Shown: positions 34,804 to 48,150 of the stretch, one piece after another
Layout: every line of letters starts with the position of its first letter
How positions within the stretch are numbered: the stretch's first letter is position 1
Source: Variovorax sp. PBL-E5
GTDB taxonomy: Bacteria > Pseudomonadota > Gammaproteobacteria > Burkholderiales > Burkholderiaceae_C
DNA length: 64,000 nucleotides
Assembly: GCF_901827185.1 (NCBI RefSeq)
Contig: NZ_LR594671.1
Location: forward strand, 2,666,001 to 2,730,000
Direction of reading: 5' to 3'
The notes under the pieces: model-generated
Database searches by the model: none
Told to the model about the DNA's origin: nothing
What the model saw: only the letters and a program-made list of their open reading frames with translations
Program-made: the position numbers and the translations under genes

Positions 34804-34840
34804 AAGACGACCTCGTGAAAATCTTGTGCAGAATTCTCGC

Positions 34841-36640
34841 ATGCGGGTTCTCTGGGTCTGTTGGCTGATGTGGTGTGCGATGCCCGCCTGGGCCGCGCAT
34901 GGCTACGCGCTCTGGGACGACCTCAAGTACCCGCCGGGCTTCACCGCCTTCGACTACGTCAATCCCGAGGCGCCCAAGGGTGGTGAACTGCGCCTGGTCA
35001 GCAATGAGCGCTATTCGACCTTCGACAAGTACAACCCCTTCACCATCAAGGGCGCGCCGCCGGCCTACCTGGCGACGCTGATGTTCGATACCTTGCTCGC
35101 CACGTCGATGGACGAGACCGCGTCGGCCTACGGCCTGCTCGCCGAGGACGTGGCCGTCGCGCCCGATCGCCTGAGCGCGACCTTCAGGCTGCGGCCGCAG
35201 GCGCGCTTCCACGATGGCACGCCGGTCGAGGCGGGCGACGTCAAGCACAGCTTCGACACGCTGGTCGGTCCCTTTGTCTCGCCGTCGTACAGGACGACGC
35301 TCGAGGACGTGAGCGGCGCCGAGGTCATCGATGCCCGGACCATCCGCTTCACCTTCAAGAAGCCGAATCGCGAACTGCCGCTGCTGGTCGGCGCGCTGCC
35401 CATCTTCAGCCGCCGATGGGGCATGGAGAACGGCAAGGCCAAGCCTTTCGATCAGGTGGTGATGGACATCCCGATCGGCAGCGGGCCCTACAAGATCGGC
35501 CCGGTGCGCTTCGGCAAGGACATCACCTATGTGCGCGATCCGAACTACTGGGCACGCGATCTGGGCGTCAAGCGCGGCAGCGCCAACTTCGATCGGATCA
35601 CGGTCAAGATCTACCAGGACAACACGGCCCGCCTCGAAGCGCTCAAGGCCGGTGAGTTCGACATGATGAGTTTCTATTCGGCCGGCGACTGGGCGCGGCG
35701 CGTGAAAGGCAAGCGCTTCGACACCGGTGAGCTCGTCAAGCACGAGTTCGCCCACAAGCTGCCGTCGGGCTTCCAGAGCTACGTGCTGAACAGTCGCCGT
35801 CCCAAGCTGCAGGACCCGCGCGTGCGCGAGGCGCTGGGCCTGGCGCTGGACTACGAGTGGATGAACCGCCAGATGTTCTACGGCGGCTATCCGCGCGTTT
35901 CGGACCTGTTCGGCAACACCGATTGCGAGACCCACGGCCTGCCGTCGCCCGAAGAGCTCGCGCTGCTGGCGCCATGGCGCGGCAAGATCCCCGACGCCGC
36001 CTTCGGTCCGATGTACGTGCCGCCGACCACCGAGGGCCCGGGCCAATCCCTGCGCAACAACCTGCGCCGCGCGCGCGATCTGCTGAAGCAGGCCGGCTGG
36101 GAATACCGCGACGGCGCATTGCGCAACGCCCAGGGCGAAGCGATGGTGCTCGAATACCTCGACAGCAAGGAAGGCGGCGTGCGCACGGTGTCGCCCTGGC
36201 TGCGCAACCTCGACAAGCTCGGCATCCGGCTCAACTTCGCCACGGTCGACTTCGCGCTGTACCAGCAGCGCCTGGACAAGTTCGAGTTCGACATCACGAG
36301 CATCAATTTTCCGGGCACCAACGATCCGGGGCAGCAGCTGGCGGACATCTTCGGCAGCAAGGCGGCGAAGACGGAAGGCTCCGGCAACTACATGGGCGTG
36401 AGCAGTCCGGCGGTCGACGCACTGCTGACCGATATCGCGGGCGCCCACAGCAAGTCCGAACTGCTGCCGGCCTGCCATGCGCTCGACCGCGTGATCATGC
36501 ACAGCCACTACATCATTCCGCAGTGGACGCTGACGGTGCACCGTGTCGTCTACGACGCGTGGCGCCTCGCCTTCAAGGCGCCGATGCCGCCCTATACGCA
36601 GGCCGAGGACTGGGTCATGTCGACCTGGTGGGCCAAATAG
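34841..36640 (+). CDS. yejA: Peptide ABC transporter substrate-binding protein (YejA-like)
   Basis: This periplasmic receptor belongs to the SBP_bac_5 family and supplies peptides to YejBEF. The ATG at 34841 gives a Sec signal peptide (about 1-18, ending in W-A). The mature protein starts [20 protein letters not shown], the typical YejA beginning. [32 protein letters not shown] and [16 protein letters not shown] are family motifs. Length is 599, close to E. coli YejA (604). It is first in the four-gene yej operon. Confidence 0.92.
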   Translation: MRVLWVCWLMWCAMPAWAAHGYALWDDLKYPPGFTAFDYVNPEAPKGGELRLVSNERYSTFDKYNPFTIKGAPPAYLATLMFDTLLATSMDETASAYGLLAEDVAVAPDRLSATFRLRPQARFHDGTPVEAGDVKHSFDTLVGPFVSPSYRTTLEDVSGAEVIDARTIRFTFKKPNRELPLLVGALPIFSRRWGMENGKAKPFDQVVMDIPIGSGPYKIGPVRFGKDITYVRDPNYWARDLGVKRGSANFDRITVKIYQDNTARLEALKAGEFDMMSFYSAGDWARRVKGKRFDTGELVKHEFAHKLPSGFQSYVLNSRRPKLQDPRVREALGLALDYEWMNRQMFYGGYPRVSDLFGNTDCETHGLPSPEELALLAPWRGKIPDAAFGPMYVPPTTEGPGQSLRNNLRRARDLLKQAGWEYRDGALRNAQGEAMVLEYLDSKEGGVRTVSPWLRNLDKLGIRLNFATVDFALYQQRLDKFEFDITSINFPGTNDPGQQLADIFGSKAAKTEGSGNYMGVSSPAVDALLTDIAGAHSKSELLPACHALDRVIMHSHYIIPQWTLTVHRVVYDAWRLAFKAPMPPYTQAEDWVMSTWWAK

Positions 36641-36649
36641 GGAAGTCCG

Positions 36650-37678
36650 ATGCTGGCCTATATCGTCAAGCGCCTGCTGCTGTTCATCCCGACGCTGCTC
36701 GGCGTGCTGCTGGTGACCTTCGTCGTCATCCAGTTCGTGCCGGGCGGTCCGGTGGAGCAGTACCTGGCCGAGGCCAAGAGCAGTGGCCGCGGCGGCTTCG
36801 AATCCGGTGGCGCGAACTACCGCGGCAACCAGGGCGTCGATCCGAAGCGGCTGGCCGAGATCAAGGCGCTCTACGGCTTCGACAAGCCGGCGCCCGAGCG
36901 GCTGTGGCTGATGCTGCGCCAGTTCGCGCACTTCGACCTGGGCCGCAGCTTCTTCCAGAACAAGGACGTGTGGACGCTGATCCTCGAGAAGCTGCCGGTG
37001 TCGATCAGCCTCGGCCTCTGGACCTTCTTCATCAGCTACGGCGTGGCCATTCCGCTCGGCGTGGCCAAGGCGGTGCGCGCCGGCACGCGCTTCGACCTGG
37101 TGAGCACGCTGCTGATCCTGATCGGCTACGCGATTCCGGGCTTCGTGCTCGGCGTGGCGCTGCTGGTGATCTTCGGCGGGCAATTGCAGTGGTTTCCGTT
37201 GCGCGGACTGACCTCGGCGAACTGGGACGACATGGGCTGGGGTGCGCGCATCGTCGACTACCTCTGGCACATCACGCTGCCGGTGACGGCCATGGTGCTC
37301 GGCAGTTTCGCGGTGACGGCCATGCTCACCAAGAACGCCTTCCTCGAGGAGATCCGCAAGCAGTACGTGCTGACCGCGCGGGCCAAGGGACTGGGCGAGC
37401 GGCAGGTGCTGTGGAAGCACGTGTTCCGCAACGCGCTGATCCCGATCATCACCGGACTGCCGTCGGCTTTCATCGGCGCCTTCTTCACCGGCGCCCTGCT
37501 GATCGAGACGCTGTTCTCGCTCGACGGCATGGGCCTCCTGGGCTACGAGAGCGTGATCCGGCGCGACTATCCGGTGGTGCTCGGCACGCTCTACCTCTTC
37601 ACGCTGATCGGCCTGGTGACCAAGCTGATCTCGGACCTTTGCTATGTCTGGGTCGATCCGAGGGTGAAGTTTGACTAG
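36650..37678 (+). CDS. yejB: Peptide ABC transporter permease (YejB-like)
   Basis: The 342-residue inner-membrane protein has six membrane segments. It starts MLAYIVKRLLLFIPTLLGVL, typical of OppB/DppB-type permeases, and has the EAA loop near the ARAKGLGERQVLWKHVFRNA segment that contacts the ATPase. It partners YejE, is fed by YejA and is driven by YejF. A ribosome site AGGGAAG precedes the ATG, and the gene overlaps the following one by 8 bp. Confidence 0.93.
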   Translation: MLAYIVKRLLLFIPTLLGVLLVTFVVIQFVPGGPVEQYLAEAKSSGRGGFESGGANYRGNQGVDPKRLAEIKALYGFDKPAPERLWLMLRQFAHFDLGRSFFQNKDVWTLILEKLPVSISLGLWTFFISYGVAIPLGVAKAVRAGTRFDLVSTLLILIGYAIPGFVLGVALLVIFGGQLQWFPLRGLTSANWDDMGWGARIVDYLWHITLPVTAMVLGSFAVTAMLTKNAFLEEIRKQYVLTARAKGLGERQVLWKHVFRNALIPIITGLPSAFIGAFFTGALLIETLFSLDGMGLLGYESVIRRDYPVVLGTLYLFTLIGLVTKLISDLCYVWVDPRVKFD

Positions 37679-38719
37679 CGCGCTGCCTGCTGCCCCGATG
37701 CCGCTGAGTCCCGGCCGCCGCGCGTGGCTGCGTTTCAAGCGCAACCGGCTGGGTTACTGGAGCCTGGTGCTGTTCGTGCTGATGGTCGTCACGAGCCTGT
37801 TTGCCGAAGTGCTGTCGACCGACCGTCCGCTGGTCATGCGCTACGAAGGCAAGCTGTATTTCCCGGTGCTGCACGACTATTCGGAGAAGACCTTCGGCGG
37901 CGACTTCGAGACGCCGGCCGACTACCTCGATCCGTTCATTCGCGAGCGCATCACCCGGGGCGGCAACTGGGCGATCTATGCGCCCAATCCCTACGGCCCG
38001 ACGACGCTGAACTACTTCGCCAAGTCGCCGAGCCCGGCCGCACCCACGCGCGACAACTGGCTGGGCACCGACGACCGCGGCCGCGATCTGCTGGCCCAAC
38101 TGCTCTACGGCTTTCGGGTCAGCGTGCTGTTCGGGCTGGCGCTCACGGCGATCGGCACGGTGCTCGGCATCGCAGCCGGCGCGGTGCAGGGCTATTTCGC
38201 CGGCAAGACCGACCTCGCATTCCAGCGCTTCATCGAGATCTGGGGCTCGATGCCGGAGCTGTACCTGTTGATCATCTTCAGCGCGATCTTCGCGCCCAGC
38301 GTCGCATTGCTGCTGGTCCTGCTGAGCCTGTTCGGCTGGATGGGCCTCGCGGACTACGTGCGCGCGGAGTTCCTGCGCAACCGACAGATGGACTACGTGC
38401 GCGCGGCACGGGCGCTCGGCGTCGGCAACCTGCAGATCATGTGGCGCCACATCCTGCCCAACAGCATGGTGCCGGTCGTGACCTTCCTGCCGTTTCGCAT
38501 GAGCGCGGCGATCCTTGCATTGACCTCGCTCGATTTTCTCGGCCTCGGCGTGCCGCCGGGCACGCCCTCGCTCGGCGAGCTGCTGAGCCAGGGCAAGGTC
38601 AACATCGATGCCTGGTGGATCTCGCTGTCGACCTTCGGCGTGCTGGTGATCACGCTGATGCTGCTGACCTTCATGGGTGATGCGCTGCGTGACGCGCTCG
38701 ATCCGCGGAAGGCCGAGCT

Positions 38720-38723
<4 letters not shown>
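37671..38723 (+). CDS. yejE: Peptide ABC transporter permease (YejE-like)
   Basis: The 350-residue permease has an N-terminal extension with a long periplasmic loop (about 50-125, [20 protein letters not shown]), which is characteristic of YejE, then five more membrane segments. The EAA-type loop is near [20 protein letters not shown]. The start is a TTG at 37671 preceded by GAGGGTGAAG and overlapping yejB; the ATG nine codons later is an alternative. It overlaps yejF by GTGA. Confidence 0.92.
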
Positions 38724-40336
<1,613 letters not shown>

Positions 40337-40354
40337 AAAAACGCGGAGAGACGA

Positions 40355-41557
40355 ATGTCGCAGATCGGATACGACCCGCGTGGCGCCTGGCGCGCCGCGC
40401 TGGCCTGCATGGTGGCCCTGGCCGTCGCCATGGGCCTGGGGCGCTTTGCCTTCACGCCGATGCTGCCGATCATGCTGCACGAGGGCAAGCTGGACCTGCA
40501 GGGCGGCGGCGTGCTGGCATCGCTCAACTACCTCGGCTACTTCGTTGGTGCGCTCGTCTGCGCGGCGATCCGCATGAAGGCGGCCAGCATGGTGCGCGGC
40601 GGCCTGATCGCCACGGCCGCGCTGCTGATCGGCATGGGGCTGGTGCAGGACTTCACCCTGTGGGGCATCCTGCGCACGGCCGCCGGGGTGGTGAGCGCCT
40701 GGACCTTCGTCTTCGCTTCCGGATGGGGTCTGCGGCGGCTGGCGGAAACCGGAGCGCCCGCCTTGGGCGGCGTGATCTACGCGGGTCCGGGCATCGGCAT
40801 CGTGGCGACCGGCCTGCTGGGTGGCGCCGTCGGACGCTGGGGATCGGAGGCGGGCTGGATCGGGTTCGGATTGCTGTCGCTGCTGCTGATCGCCGTGATC
40901 TGGCGGATCTTCGGCGACCGTGAACCGGCCAGTGCCGCGAACATCGGGCAAAGCGCGCCGCCGACGGCAGCCGAAGCGGCCGCGGCGCGCAGCGATGCGG
41001 GCTGGCTCGTCGCGCTCTACGGATTGGCGGGTTTCGGCTACATCATCACCGCCACCTTCCTGCCCGTGATCGCGCGGCAGGCGCTGCCGGGCTCGCCCTG
41101 GCCCGACCTGTTCTGGCCCCTGCTCGGGATCGCGGTCGTGGTGGGCGCGCTGATCGGTGCCCGTGCGCCCATCGAGTGGGACAACCGCTTGCTGCTGGCC
41201 TGCGCCTACATGCTGCAGGCCTCCGGCATCGTGCTGTCGGTCGTGTGGCCGACGATCGCCGGCTTCGCGCTGGGCAGCCTGCTGGTCGGCCTCCCATTCA
41301 CCGCCATCACCCTGTTCGCCATGCGGGATGCGCGGCGCCTGAGGGGAAATGCGTCGGCCGGGCTGATCGGCTATGCGACCGCGTCCTATGGGGTCGGGCA
41401 GATTCTCGGACCGCTGTTCGCCGCGCCACTGGCCCAGCGCACCGGCTCGTTCACCGTGCCTTTGCTGGTCGCGGCGGCGACCCTGGGGCTCGGGGCGGCA
41501 CTGTTCGTGCACGTCTGGAGCCGTTCCAGGCTTGCGCAAGGCCGATTGCCCACGTAG
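40355..41557 (+). CDS. MFS transporter, YbfB/YjiJ family
   Basis: The 400-residue protein has about 12 membrane helices. It begins AALACMVALAVAMGLGRFAFTPMLPIML, the GLGRFAxTPxLP signature of YbfB/YjiJ-type carriers. A cytosolic loop in the middle (about 190-215, Ala/Pro-rich) divides the halves. Substrate is unknown. It lies 18 bp after yejF on the same strand and may be read with the yej genes. A hairpin ending in T residues follows the stop within 60-80 bp. Confidence 0.85.
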   Translation: MSQIGYDPRGAWRAALACMVALAVAMGLGRFAFTPMLPIMLHEGKLDLQGGGVLASLNYLGYFVGALVCAAIRMKAASMVRGGLIATAALLIGMGLVQDFTLWGILRTAAGVVSAWTFVFASGWGLRRLAETGAPALGGVIYAGPGIGIVATGLLGGAVGRWGSEAGWIGFGLLSLLLIAVIWRIFGDREPASAANIGQSAPPTAAEAAAARSDAGWLVALYGLAGFGYIITATFLPVIARQALPGSPWPDLFWPLLGIAVVVGALIGARAPIEWDNRLLLACAYMLQASGIVLSVVWPTIAGFALGSLLVGLPFTAITLFAMRDARRLRGNASAGLIGYATASYGVGQILGPLFAAPLAQRTGSFTVPLLVAAATLGLGAALFVHVWSRSRLAQGRLPT

Positions 41558-41585
41558 AAACCCCTGCCGGGTAACGCGTTTGGCA

Positions 41586-41644
41586 TATAATTCGAGGCTC
41601 ACGACCAAACGGGCGGGTACCAACCGCCCGTTTTTTATTGGTCG
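41586..41644 (+). promoter_or_regulatory. rimP operon leader: promoter and terminator/attenuator hairpin
   Basis: A consensus TATAAT is at 41586-41591; the -35 side is weak. Just downstream, ACGGGCGG (41609-41616) pairs with CCGCCCGT (41624-41631), followed by TTTTTT (41631-41636). The outer bases CGACCAA (41602-41608) also pair with TTGGTCG (41638-41644), allowing an extended stem past the T run. A transcript from this promoter would meet the hairpin within about 15-40 nt. It may end readthrough from the MFS gene or act as an attenuator for rimP-nusA-infB. Confidence 0.6.
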
Positions 41645-41763
41645 AAGCATTCTTGGGCATTCTTGATTTCGCAGGCGAATTCAGGCGGGTGGATTCGGGC
41701 GGGGCGGAATGCAGCGAGCAGTTCAGGCGGCGGCTGGGCAACATCAAGGGCGCATACAGACAC

Positions 41764-42375
41764 GTGGCATTGCAGCAGACAGTGGAACAAACCGTGGCCG
41801 GACTCGGCTACGACCTGATCGAGGTCGAACGCTCGGCCGGGGGACTGCTGCGCGTGACGATTGATTTGCCATGGAATGCCCCCAATTCGGAAGCTGCGGC
41901 CGCCGGCGCGCCGGAGCCCTTCGTCACCGTCGAAGACTGCGAGAAGGTGACCCGGCAACTGCAGTTCGCGCTCGAGGTGGACGGCGCCGATTACAAGCGG
42001 CTCGAAGTGTCGTCGCCGGGTATTGACCGGCCGTTGCGCAGTGAGCAGGATTTCGAACGTTTTGCGGGCGAGGTGATCGACATCACGCTCAAGGCGCCGA
42101 TGGGTGCGGCGGCCGGCGGCCAGGTGTCCGCCAGCCGCAAGAAGTTTCGCGGCACGCTGGAGCGGGTCGCCGGGGCCGACGGCTCGCAGGGCTGGCAGAT
42201 CGTCTGGACCGACGAACCGCAGCCGAAGCCGGGTCAGAAGATCAGCAAGAAGCGCGCACCTGCAACCCTGCAGGCGCTGGGTTTTGCGCTGGACGAGCTG
42301 CGCGAAGCGCGGCTGGCCCCGATAGTGGATTTCAAGGGGCGCAGGCCCAAACCTGGCACGGTGGTGTCGGACTGA
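41764..42375 (+). CDS. rimP: Ribosome maturation factor RimP
   Basis: RimP helps assemble the 30S subunit. The 203-residue protein has the N-terminal alpha/beta domain ([21 protein letters not shown]) with VTIDLPW, and the [21 protein letters not shown] segment. [21 protein letters not shown] leads into the SH3-like C-terminal domain. A GTG at 41764 gives the family-typical start ALQQTVEQT; the upstream open frame is leader. An inserted Gly/Ala segment (AAAGGQ) and a Lys-rich tail make it longer than the E. coli protein (150-155). It is first of the nusA operon. Confidence 0.95.
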   Translation: MALQQTVEQTVAGLGYDLIEVERSAGGLLRVTIDLPWNAPNSEAAAAGAPEPFVTVEDCEKVTRQLQFALEVDGADYKRLEVSSPGIDRPLRSEQDFERFAGEVIDITLKAPMGAAAGGQVSASRKKFRGTLERVAGADGSQGWQIVWTDEPQPKPGQKISKKRAPATLQALGFALDELREARLAPIVDFKGRRPKPGTVVSD

Positions 42376-42392
42376 ACGAGGAGCGTAGTGGC

Positions 42393-43877
42393 ATGAATCG
42401 CGAAATGTTGATGTTGGTGGATGCGATCTCGCGCGAGAAGAACGTCGAACGCGACGTCGTCTTCGGCGCGGTCGAGTCCGCCCTGGCGCAAGCCACCAAG
42501 AAGCTCTATCAGGGCGACGTGGACATCCGCGTCGCGGTCGATCGCGACAGCGGCGACTACGAGACCTTCCGCCGCTGGCACGTGGTGCCCGACGAAGCCG
42601 GCCTGCAGTTGCCCGACCAGGAAATCCTCCTGTTCGAAGCCAAGGAAGAAATGCCCGATATCGAGCTCGACGAGTACATCGAGGAATCGGTGGAGTCGGT
42701 GCCGATCGGCCGCATCGGCGCGATGGCGGCCAAGCAGGTGATCCTGCAGAAGATCCGCGACGCCGAGCGCGAGATGTTGCTCAACGACTTCATGTCGCGC
42801 GGCGAGAAGATCTTCACCGGCACCGTCAAGCGCCTGGACAAGGGCGACATCATCGTCGAGGCCGGCCGCGTCGAAGGGCGCCTGCGCCGCAGCGAGATGA
42901 TCGCCAAGGAAAACCTGCGCAACGGCGACCGCGTGCGGGCCATGATCATGGAGGTCGACCTCACGCTGCGCGGCGCGCCGATCATCCTGTCGCGCTCCGC
43001 GCCCGAGTTCATGATCGAGCTGTTCCGCCAGGAAGTGCCCGAGATCGAGCAGGGCCTGCTCGAGATCAAGAGCTGCGCCCGCGATCCCGGTTCGCGCGCC
43101 AAGATCGCCGTGCTCTCGCACGACAAGCGCGTCGACCCCATCGGCACCTGCGTCGGCGTGCGCGGCACCCGCGTCAACGCCGTCACCAACGAGCTCGCCG
43201 GCGAGCGCGTCGACATCGTGCTGTGGAGCGAGGATCCGGCCCAGTTCGTGATCGGCGCGCTGGCGCCGGCCAACGTGTCGTCGATCGTGGTCGACGAGGA
43301 AAAGCATGCGATGGACGTGGTGGTCGACGAGGAAAACCTCGCGATCGCCATCGGCCGCGGCGGCCAGAACGTGCGGCTCGCTTCCGACCTGACCGGCTGG
43401 AAGATCAACATCATGGACGCCAACGAATCGGCCCAGAAGCAGGCGACCGAGACCGATGCCAGCCGCAAGCTGTTCATGGAGAGGCTCGATGTCGACGAGG
43501 AGATCGCCGACATCCTGATCTCCGAAGGCTTCACCAGCCTGGAAGAAGTGGCCTACGTGCCGATTTCCGAACTGCTCGAGATCGAGAGCTTCGACGAAGA
43601 CACGATCAACGAGCTGCGCTCGCGCGCCAAGGATGCGCTGCTGACCATGGAGATTGCCAAGGAAGAGAATGCCGAAGGCGTCTCGCAGAACCTGCGCGAC
43701 CTCGAAGGGCTCGACCCGGCGCTGATTCCCAAATTGGCCGAGGCGGGTGTCCACACCCGTGACGACCTGGCCGACCTTGCGGTCGATGAACTCACCGAGA
43801 TCACCGGCCACAGCGCCGATGACGCCAAGAACCTCATCTTGAAAGCCCGCGAACACTGGTTCGCCGGCCAAGAGTGA
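42393..43877 (+). CDS. nusA: Transcription termination/antitermination factor NusA
   Basis: NusA binds RNA polymerase and RNA to control pausing, termination and antitermination. The 494-residue protein has the N-terminal polymerase-binding domain, S1 domain (about 135-200, [20 protein letters not shown]), two KH domains ([16 protein letters not shown] in KH2) and a C-terminal acidic repeat region with two helix-hairpin-helix AR units. GAGGAG lies upstream of the ATG. It sits between rimP and infB as usual. Confidence 0.97.
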   Translation: MNREMLMLVDAISREKNVERDVVFGAVESALAQATKKLYQGDVDIRVAVDRDSGDYETFRRWHVVPDEAGLQLPDQEILLFEAKEEMPDIELDEYIEESVESVPIGRIGAMAAKQVILQKIRDAEREMLLNDFMSRGEKIFTGTVKRLDKGDIIVEAGRVEGRLRRSEMIAKENLRNGDRVRAMIMEVDLTLRGAPIILSRSAPEFMIELFRQEVPEIEQGLLEIKSCARDPGSRAKIAVLSHDKRVDPIGTCVGVRGTRVNAVTNELAGERVDIVLWSEDPAQFVIGALAPANVSSIVVDEEKHAMDVVVDEENLAIAIGRGGQNVRLASDLTGWKINIMDANESAQKQATETDASRKLFMERLDVDEEIADILISEGFTSLEEVAYVPISELLEIESFDEDTINELRSRAKDALLTMEIAKEENAEGVSQNLRDLEGLDPALIPKLAEAGVHTRDDLADLAVDELTEITGHSADDAKNLILKAREHWFAGQE

Positions 43878-43901
43878 TGGTCATGGAGGCACGAAACCAA
43901 T

Positions 43902-46811
43902 ATGTCCAGTACCACTGTCGCCGAGTTCGCGAACGAGCTCAAGAAGACTCCCGAAATCCTGCTTGACCAGCTCAAGAGCGCAGGCGTGGCCAAGGCCGCG
44001 CCGTCCGATGCGCTCACCGAGGCCGACAAGCAGCGCCTGCTTGGCTTCCTCAAGGCCAGCCACGGCACGATCGAGCCCGAGCGCAAGAAGATCACGCTGA
44101 CCAAGAAGTCGACCAGCGAGATCAAGCAAGCCGATGCCACCGGCCGCGCGCGCACGATCCAGGTCGAGGTGCGCAAGAAGCGCACCTTCATCCAGCGCGA
44201 CGAAGGCCATCCCGCCACGCCCGAGCTGGCACCGCAGGCCGAGGCGCCTGCGGCCGCGCCGGCCGCGCCCCGCATCGACGAAGCCGAGCTCGCACGCCGC
44301 GAGGAAGAAGCGCGACGCCAGGCCGAGCTGATCCGCCGCCAGGAAGAAGAGCTGGTGGAAAAGCGCCGCGTGCGCGAAGAAACCGAAGCCCGCGAACGCG
44401 AGCAGGCCGAGCGCGCCGAGAAGGCCGAACAGGAAGCCAGGGCGGCCCGCAAGAAGGCGGCCGAGGCGCCTGCCGTCGTGACCGAAGGCGCGCCGGAGCC
44501 CGTCGCCGAAGCGCCGGCCGTGGCCGATCGCAAGGCGGCCGCCGAAGCTGCCGCCACGCAGGCCAAGGACGATGCCAAGGCGGATGCCAAGGCCAAGGCT
44601 GCTGCCGAATCGAAGGCTCGTGCCGACGAGGAAGCCGCGCGCGCCAAGGATCTCGACGAGCGCCGCCGCAAGGCACTCGCCGAGGCGGAAGCCATCCGCG
44701 CCATGATGAATGCGCCTGCGCGCGTTCTGGTGCCCCACAAGGCGCCGGAAAAGCCGGCACCCGAAGCCAAGGCGGCCGTCAAGGGCACGCTGCACAAGCC
44801 GGCCGCGCCCGCGGCCCGCACCGCGGCGCCCGCCGCGCCCGGCAGTACGGCGCCCGGCGCCGGCAAGGAAGTCAAGTCGGCCAAGCTCTCGTCGAGCTGG
44901 GCCGGCGACACCGCCAAGAAAAAGGAAATCAAGACCCGTGGCGACGCCAGCGGTGGCGTCGGCCGGGGCAACTGGCGCGGCGGTCCGCGCGGGCGTCGCG
45001 GCAACGACCGCGGTGGCCAGGAAGAGCGCGTGCAGGCCGCACCGGTCGAGGCGCGCGTGCTCGAAGTGCACGTGCCCGAAACCATCACGGTCTCCGAGCT
45101 CGCGCACAAGATGGCCGTCAAGGCGTCCGAAGTCATCAAGCAACTGATGAAGCTCGGCCAGATGGCGACCATCAACCAGTCGCTGGACCAGGACACCGCG
45201 ATGATCATCGTGGAGGACATGGGCCATACCGCGGTGGTCGCCGCGCTGGACGATCCGGAAGCCTTCACCGACGAGGACGTGTCGGCGCAGGAAGCCGAGG
45301 CGCTGCCGCGCGCACCGGTGGTCACCGTCATGGGTCACGTCGACCACGGCAAGACTTCGCTGCTCGACTACATCCGCCGCGCCAAGGTCGCAGCGGGCGA
45401 GGCCGGCGGCATCACGCAGCACATCGGCGCTTACCACGTCGAGACGGCGCGCGGCATGGTGTCCTTCCTCGATACCCCGGGCCACGAGGCGTTCACCGCC
45501 ATGCGTGCCCGCGGTGCCCAGGCCACCGACATCGTGATCCTGGTGGTCGCGGCGGACGACGGCGTCATGCCGCAGACCAAGGAAGCCATCAAGCACGCGA
45601 AGGCGGCCGGCGTGCCGATCGTGGTCGCGATCAACAAGATCGACAAGCCCGATGCCAACCTCGACCGTGTGAAGCAGGAGCTGGTGGCCGAGGAAGTCGT
45701 GCCCGAGGAATACGGCGGCGACGTGCCTTTCGTGCCGGTCTCCGCAAAGACCGGGGAGGGCGTGGACAACCTGCTCGAACAGGTGCTGCTGCAAGCCGAA
45801 GTGCTGGAGCTCAAGGCGCCGGTGGATGCCGCTGCCAAGGGCCTGGTCATCGAGGCGCAGCTCGACAAGGGCCGCGGCCCGGTTGCCACCGTGCTGGTGC
45901 AATCCGGCACGCTCAAGACCGGCGACGTGGTGCTGGCCGGCTCGACCTATGGCCGCGTGCGCGCCATGCTGGACGAGGACGGCAAGAGCATCAAGACCGC
46001 GGGTCCGTCGATTCCGGTCGAGATCCAGGGCCTGACCGAGGTGCCGCAGGCCGGCGACGAGTTCATGGTGATGGGCGACGAGCGCCGCGCGCGCGAGATC
46101 GCGACCTACCGCGCCGGCAAGTTCCGCAACACCAAGCTGGCGAAGGCCCAGGCCGCGAACCTGCAGAACATGTTCACCGACCTGTCGGCGGGCGAGGTGC
46201 AGACGCTGCGCATCATCATCAAGGCCGATGTCCAGGGCTCGCAGGAAGCGCTGGCCCAGTCGCTGCTCAAGCTGGCGACGGAGGAGGTCAAGGTGCAGAT
46301 GGTGTACGCCGGCGTGGGCGGCATCAGCGAAAGCGACATCAACCTCGCCATCGCTTCGAAGGCGATCGTGATCGGCTTCAACGTGCGGGCTGATGCCGGT
46401 GCGCGCAAGCTGGCCGAAGGCAACGGCGTGCAGCTGCACTACTACAGCATCATCTACGACGCGGTCGACGAGATCAAGGTCGCGATGTCCGGCATGCTGG
46501 CACCCGAGCGGCGCGAAGAGGTCATCGGTTCGGCCGAGATCCGCACCGTGTTCGTGGCCTCCAAGATCGGCACGGTCGCGGGTTGCATGGTCACCGCGGG
46601 TTCGGTCAACCGCAGCGCGCATTTCCGCCTGCTGCGCGACAACGTGGTGATCTACACCGGCGAGATCGATTCGATCAAGCGCCTCAAGGATGATGTGCGC
46701 GAAGTGCGCGAAGGCTTCGAGTGCGGTATCAAGCTCAAGAACTACAACGACATCAAGGAAGGTGATCAGCTGGAGTTCTTCGAGATCAAGGAAATCGCCA
46801 GAACGCTCTGA
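43902..46811 (+). CDS. infB: Translation initiation factor IF-2
   Basis: IF-2 brings initiator tRNA to the 30S subunit and promotes subunit joining. The 969-residue GTPase has a small N-terminal IF2N domain ([20 protein letters not shown]) and a long Ala/Glu/Lys/Arg linker (about 80-380). A second IF2N domain follows, then the G domain with G1 GHVDHGKT (478-485), DTPGHEAF (G3) and NKID (G4), and the C-terminal domains II-IV. The linker is typical of high-GC betaproteobacteria. A GGAGGC site precedes the ATG. Confidence 0.97.
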   Translation: MSSTTVAEFANELKKTPEILLDQLKSAGVAKAAPSDALTEADKQRLLGFLKASHGTIEPERKKITLTKKSTSEIKQADATGRARTIQVEVRKKRTFIQRDEGHPATPELAPQAEAPAAAPAAPRIDEAELARREEEARRQAELIRRQEEELVEKRRVREETEAREREQAERAEKAEQEARAARKKAAEAPAVVTEGAPEPVAEAPAVADRKAAAEAAATQAKDDAKADAKAKAAAESKARADEEAARAKDLDERRRKALAEAEAIRAMMNAPARVLVPHKAPEKPAPEAKAAVKGTLHKPAAPAARTAAPAAPGSTAPGAGKEVKSAKLSSSWAGDTAKKKEIKTRGDASGGVGRGNWRGGPRGRRGNDRGGQEERVQAAPVEARVLEVHVPETITVSELAHKMAVKASEVIKQLMKLGQMATINQSLDQDTAMIIVEDMGHTAVVAALDDPEAFTDEDVSAQEAEALPRAPVVTVMGHVDHGKTSLLDYIRRAKVAAGEAGGITQHIGAYHVETARGMVSFLDTPGHEAFTAMRARGAQATDIVILVVAADDGVMPQTKEAIKHAKAAGVPIVVAINKIDKPDANLDRVKQELVAEEVVPEEYGGDVPFVPVSAKTGEGVDNLLEQVLLQAEVLELKAPVDAAAKGLVIEAQLDKGRGPVATVLVQSGTLKTGDVVLAGSTYGRVRAMLDEDGKSIKTAGPSIPVEIQGLTEVPQAGDEFMVMGDERRAREIATYRAGKFRNTKLAKAQAANLQNMFTDLSAGEVQTLRIIIKADVQGSQEALAQSLLKLATEEVKVQMVYAGVGGISESDINLAIASKAIVIGFNVRADAGARKLAEGNGVQLHYYSIIYDAVDEIKVAMSGMLAPERREEVIGSAEIRTVFVASKIGTVAGCMVTAGSVNRSAHFRLLRDNVVIYTGEIDSIKRLKDDVREVREGFECGIKLKNYNDIKEGDQLEFFEIKEIARTL

Positions 46812-46831
46812 GCGTCTGCTGAGTCTTTGAC

Positions 46832-47203
46832 ATGCCCAAACGCAAAGCCGCCACCCCCAACCGCGCCTTCAAGGTCGCCGATCAGATCCAGCGCGATCTG
46901 ACGGAGCTGATCGCGCGCGAGTTGAAGGATCCGCGGGTGGGCATGGTCACGATCCAGGCGGTGGAGGTGACGCCGGACTACGCGCATGCGAAGGTCTTCT
47001 TCAGCCTGCTGGTGGGCGATCCGGTGGAAACCACCGAGGCGCTCAACCAGGCTGCGGGCTTCCTGCGCAACGGCCTGTTCAAGCGCCTGCACATCCACAC
47101 GGTGCCGACGCTGCATTTCCAGTTCGACCGCACGACCGAGCGCGCCGCCGACATGAATGCGCTCATTGCGCAGGCCGTCGCTTCCCGTTCCAAAGACGAC
47201 TGA
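46832..47203 (+). CDS. rbfA: Ribosome-binding factor A
   Basis: RbfA is a KH-like factor that binds 16S rRNA during late 30S assembly and cold shock. The 123-residue product has the typical beginning [23 protein letters not shown] and the [22 protein letters not shown] strand. [20 protein letters not shown] is at its end. It lies 20 bp after infB and 2 bp before truB. Confidence 0.96.
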   Translation: MPKRKAATPNRAFKVADQIQRDLTELIARELKDPRVGMVTIQAVEVTPDYAHAKVFFSLLVGDPVETTEALNQAAGFLRNGLFKRLHIHTVPTLHFQFDRTTERAADMNALIAQAVASRSKDD

Positions 47204-47205
47204 AG

Positions 47206-48150
47206 ATGAACGCGCCACGCACACGGGTGCAGCGGCGCCCTGTGCACGGGGTGTTGTTGCTCGACAAGCCGCTGGGTCTTTCCAGCAACCAGGCCTTGCA
47301 GAAGGCCAAGTGGCTGCTGCGCGCCGAGAAGGCGGGCCATACCGGCACGCTCGATCCGCTCGCGAGCGGCGTGCTGCCGCTGTGCTTCGGCGCGGCCACC
47401 AAGTTCAGCCAGCTGCATCTCGATGCCGACAAGACCTACGAAGCCGCGGCGCGGCTCGGCGTGAAGACCTCGACCGGCGATGCCGAAGGCGAGGTGATCG
47501 ACGAGCGGCCGGTCGCATTCACGCCGAGTGATCTCGCGCAAGTCGCGACGAAATTCACCGGGCCGATCCGCCAGGTGCCACCGATGCACAGCGCGCTCAA
47601 GAAGGACGGCAAGGCGCTCTACGAATACGCCCGCGAAGGCGTCGAGATCGAGCGCGCGGCGCGCGATGTGGTGATCCACAGGCTCGCGCTCTCGGCCTTG
47701 TCGGCGTGCGACATCCGCATCGATGCGACGGTGAGCAAGGGCACCTACATCCGCACCCTCGGCGAGGACATCGGCGAAGCGCTCGGCTGCGGCGCCCATC
47801 TCACCGCATTGCGGCGCACCGCCACGGGCGTGTTCGACATCGCGCAATGCGTGACACTGGAAGCGCTCGAAGCCATGGACGAAGCGCAGCGCCTCGCGCA
47901 GCTGCTGCCGATCGAGAGCCTCGTCGCCGGCCACACGAACGTCACGCTCGACACCGAAGATGCGGCACGCTTTCTTTCGGGCCTGCGCCGCCGCGGCGGC
48001 TGGCCCGATGCCGCGCAGGTCGCCGTGTTCGGCCGCGAGCCGCACGCCTTTCTCGGCACGGGACACGTCACGGCCGGCGAACTGATTCCGGGGCGCTTGC
48101 TGAACCCCATCGAAATCCAGCAGACACTTTTGACCGAAGCGACACCATGA
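47206..48150 (+). CDS. truB: tRNA pseudouridine-55 synthase
   Basis: TruB converts U55 of the tRNA T-loop to pseudouridine. The 314-residue enzyme has the catalytic Asp (D50) in [26 protein letters not shown] opens the protein, and [16 protein letters not shown] lies in the middle. A small C-terminal PUA-like domain follows. Start is the ATG 2 bp after rbfA; the stop overlaps typA by ATGA. Confidence 0.96.
   Translation: MNAPRTRVQRRPVHGVLLLDKPLGLSSNQALQKAKWLLRAEKAGHTGTLDPLASGVLPLCFGAATKFSQLHLDADKTYEAAARLGVKTSTGDAEGEVIDERPVAFTPSDLAQVATKFTGPIRQVPPMHSALKKDGKALYEYAREGVEIERAARDVVIHRLALSALSACDIRIDATVSKGTYIRTLGEDIGEALGCGAHLTALRRTATGVFDIAQCVTLEALEAMDEAQRLAQLLPIESLVAGHTNVTLDTEDAARFLSGLRRRGGWPDAAQVAVFGREPHAFLGTGHVTAGELIPGRLLNPIEIQQTLLTEATP

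Noticed and set aside
34451..37744. 1,097-codon antisense frame over fabI/yejA/yejB
   Set aside because: It spans several real genes on the opposite strand and has the low-complexity composition of a GC shadow frame.
43881..46622. 913-codon open frame antisense to infB
   Set aside because: It lies wholly over infB, is His/Asp/Leu-Gly biased with no family features, and results from high third-position GC.
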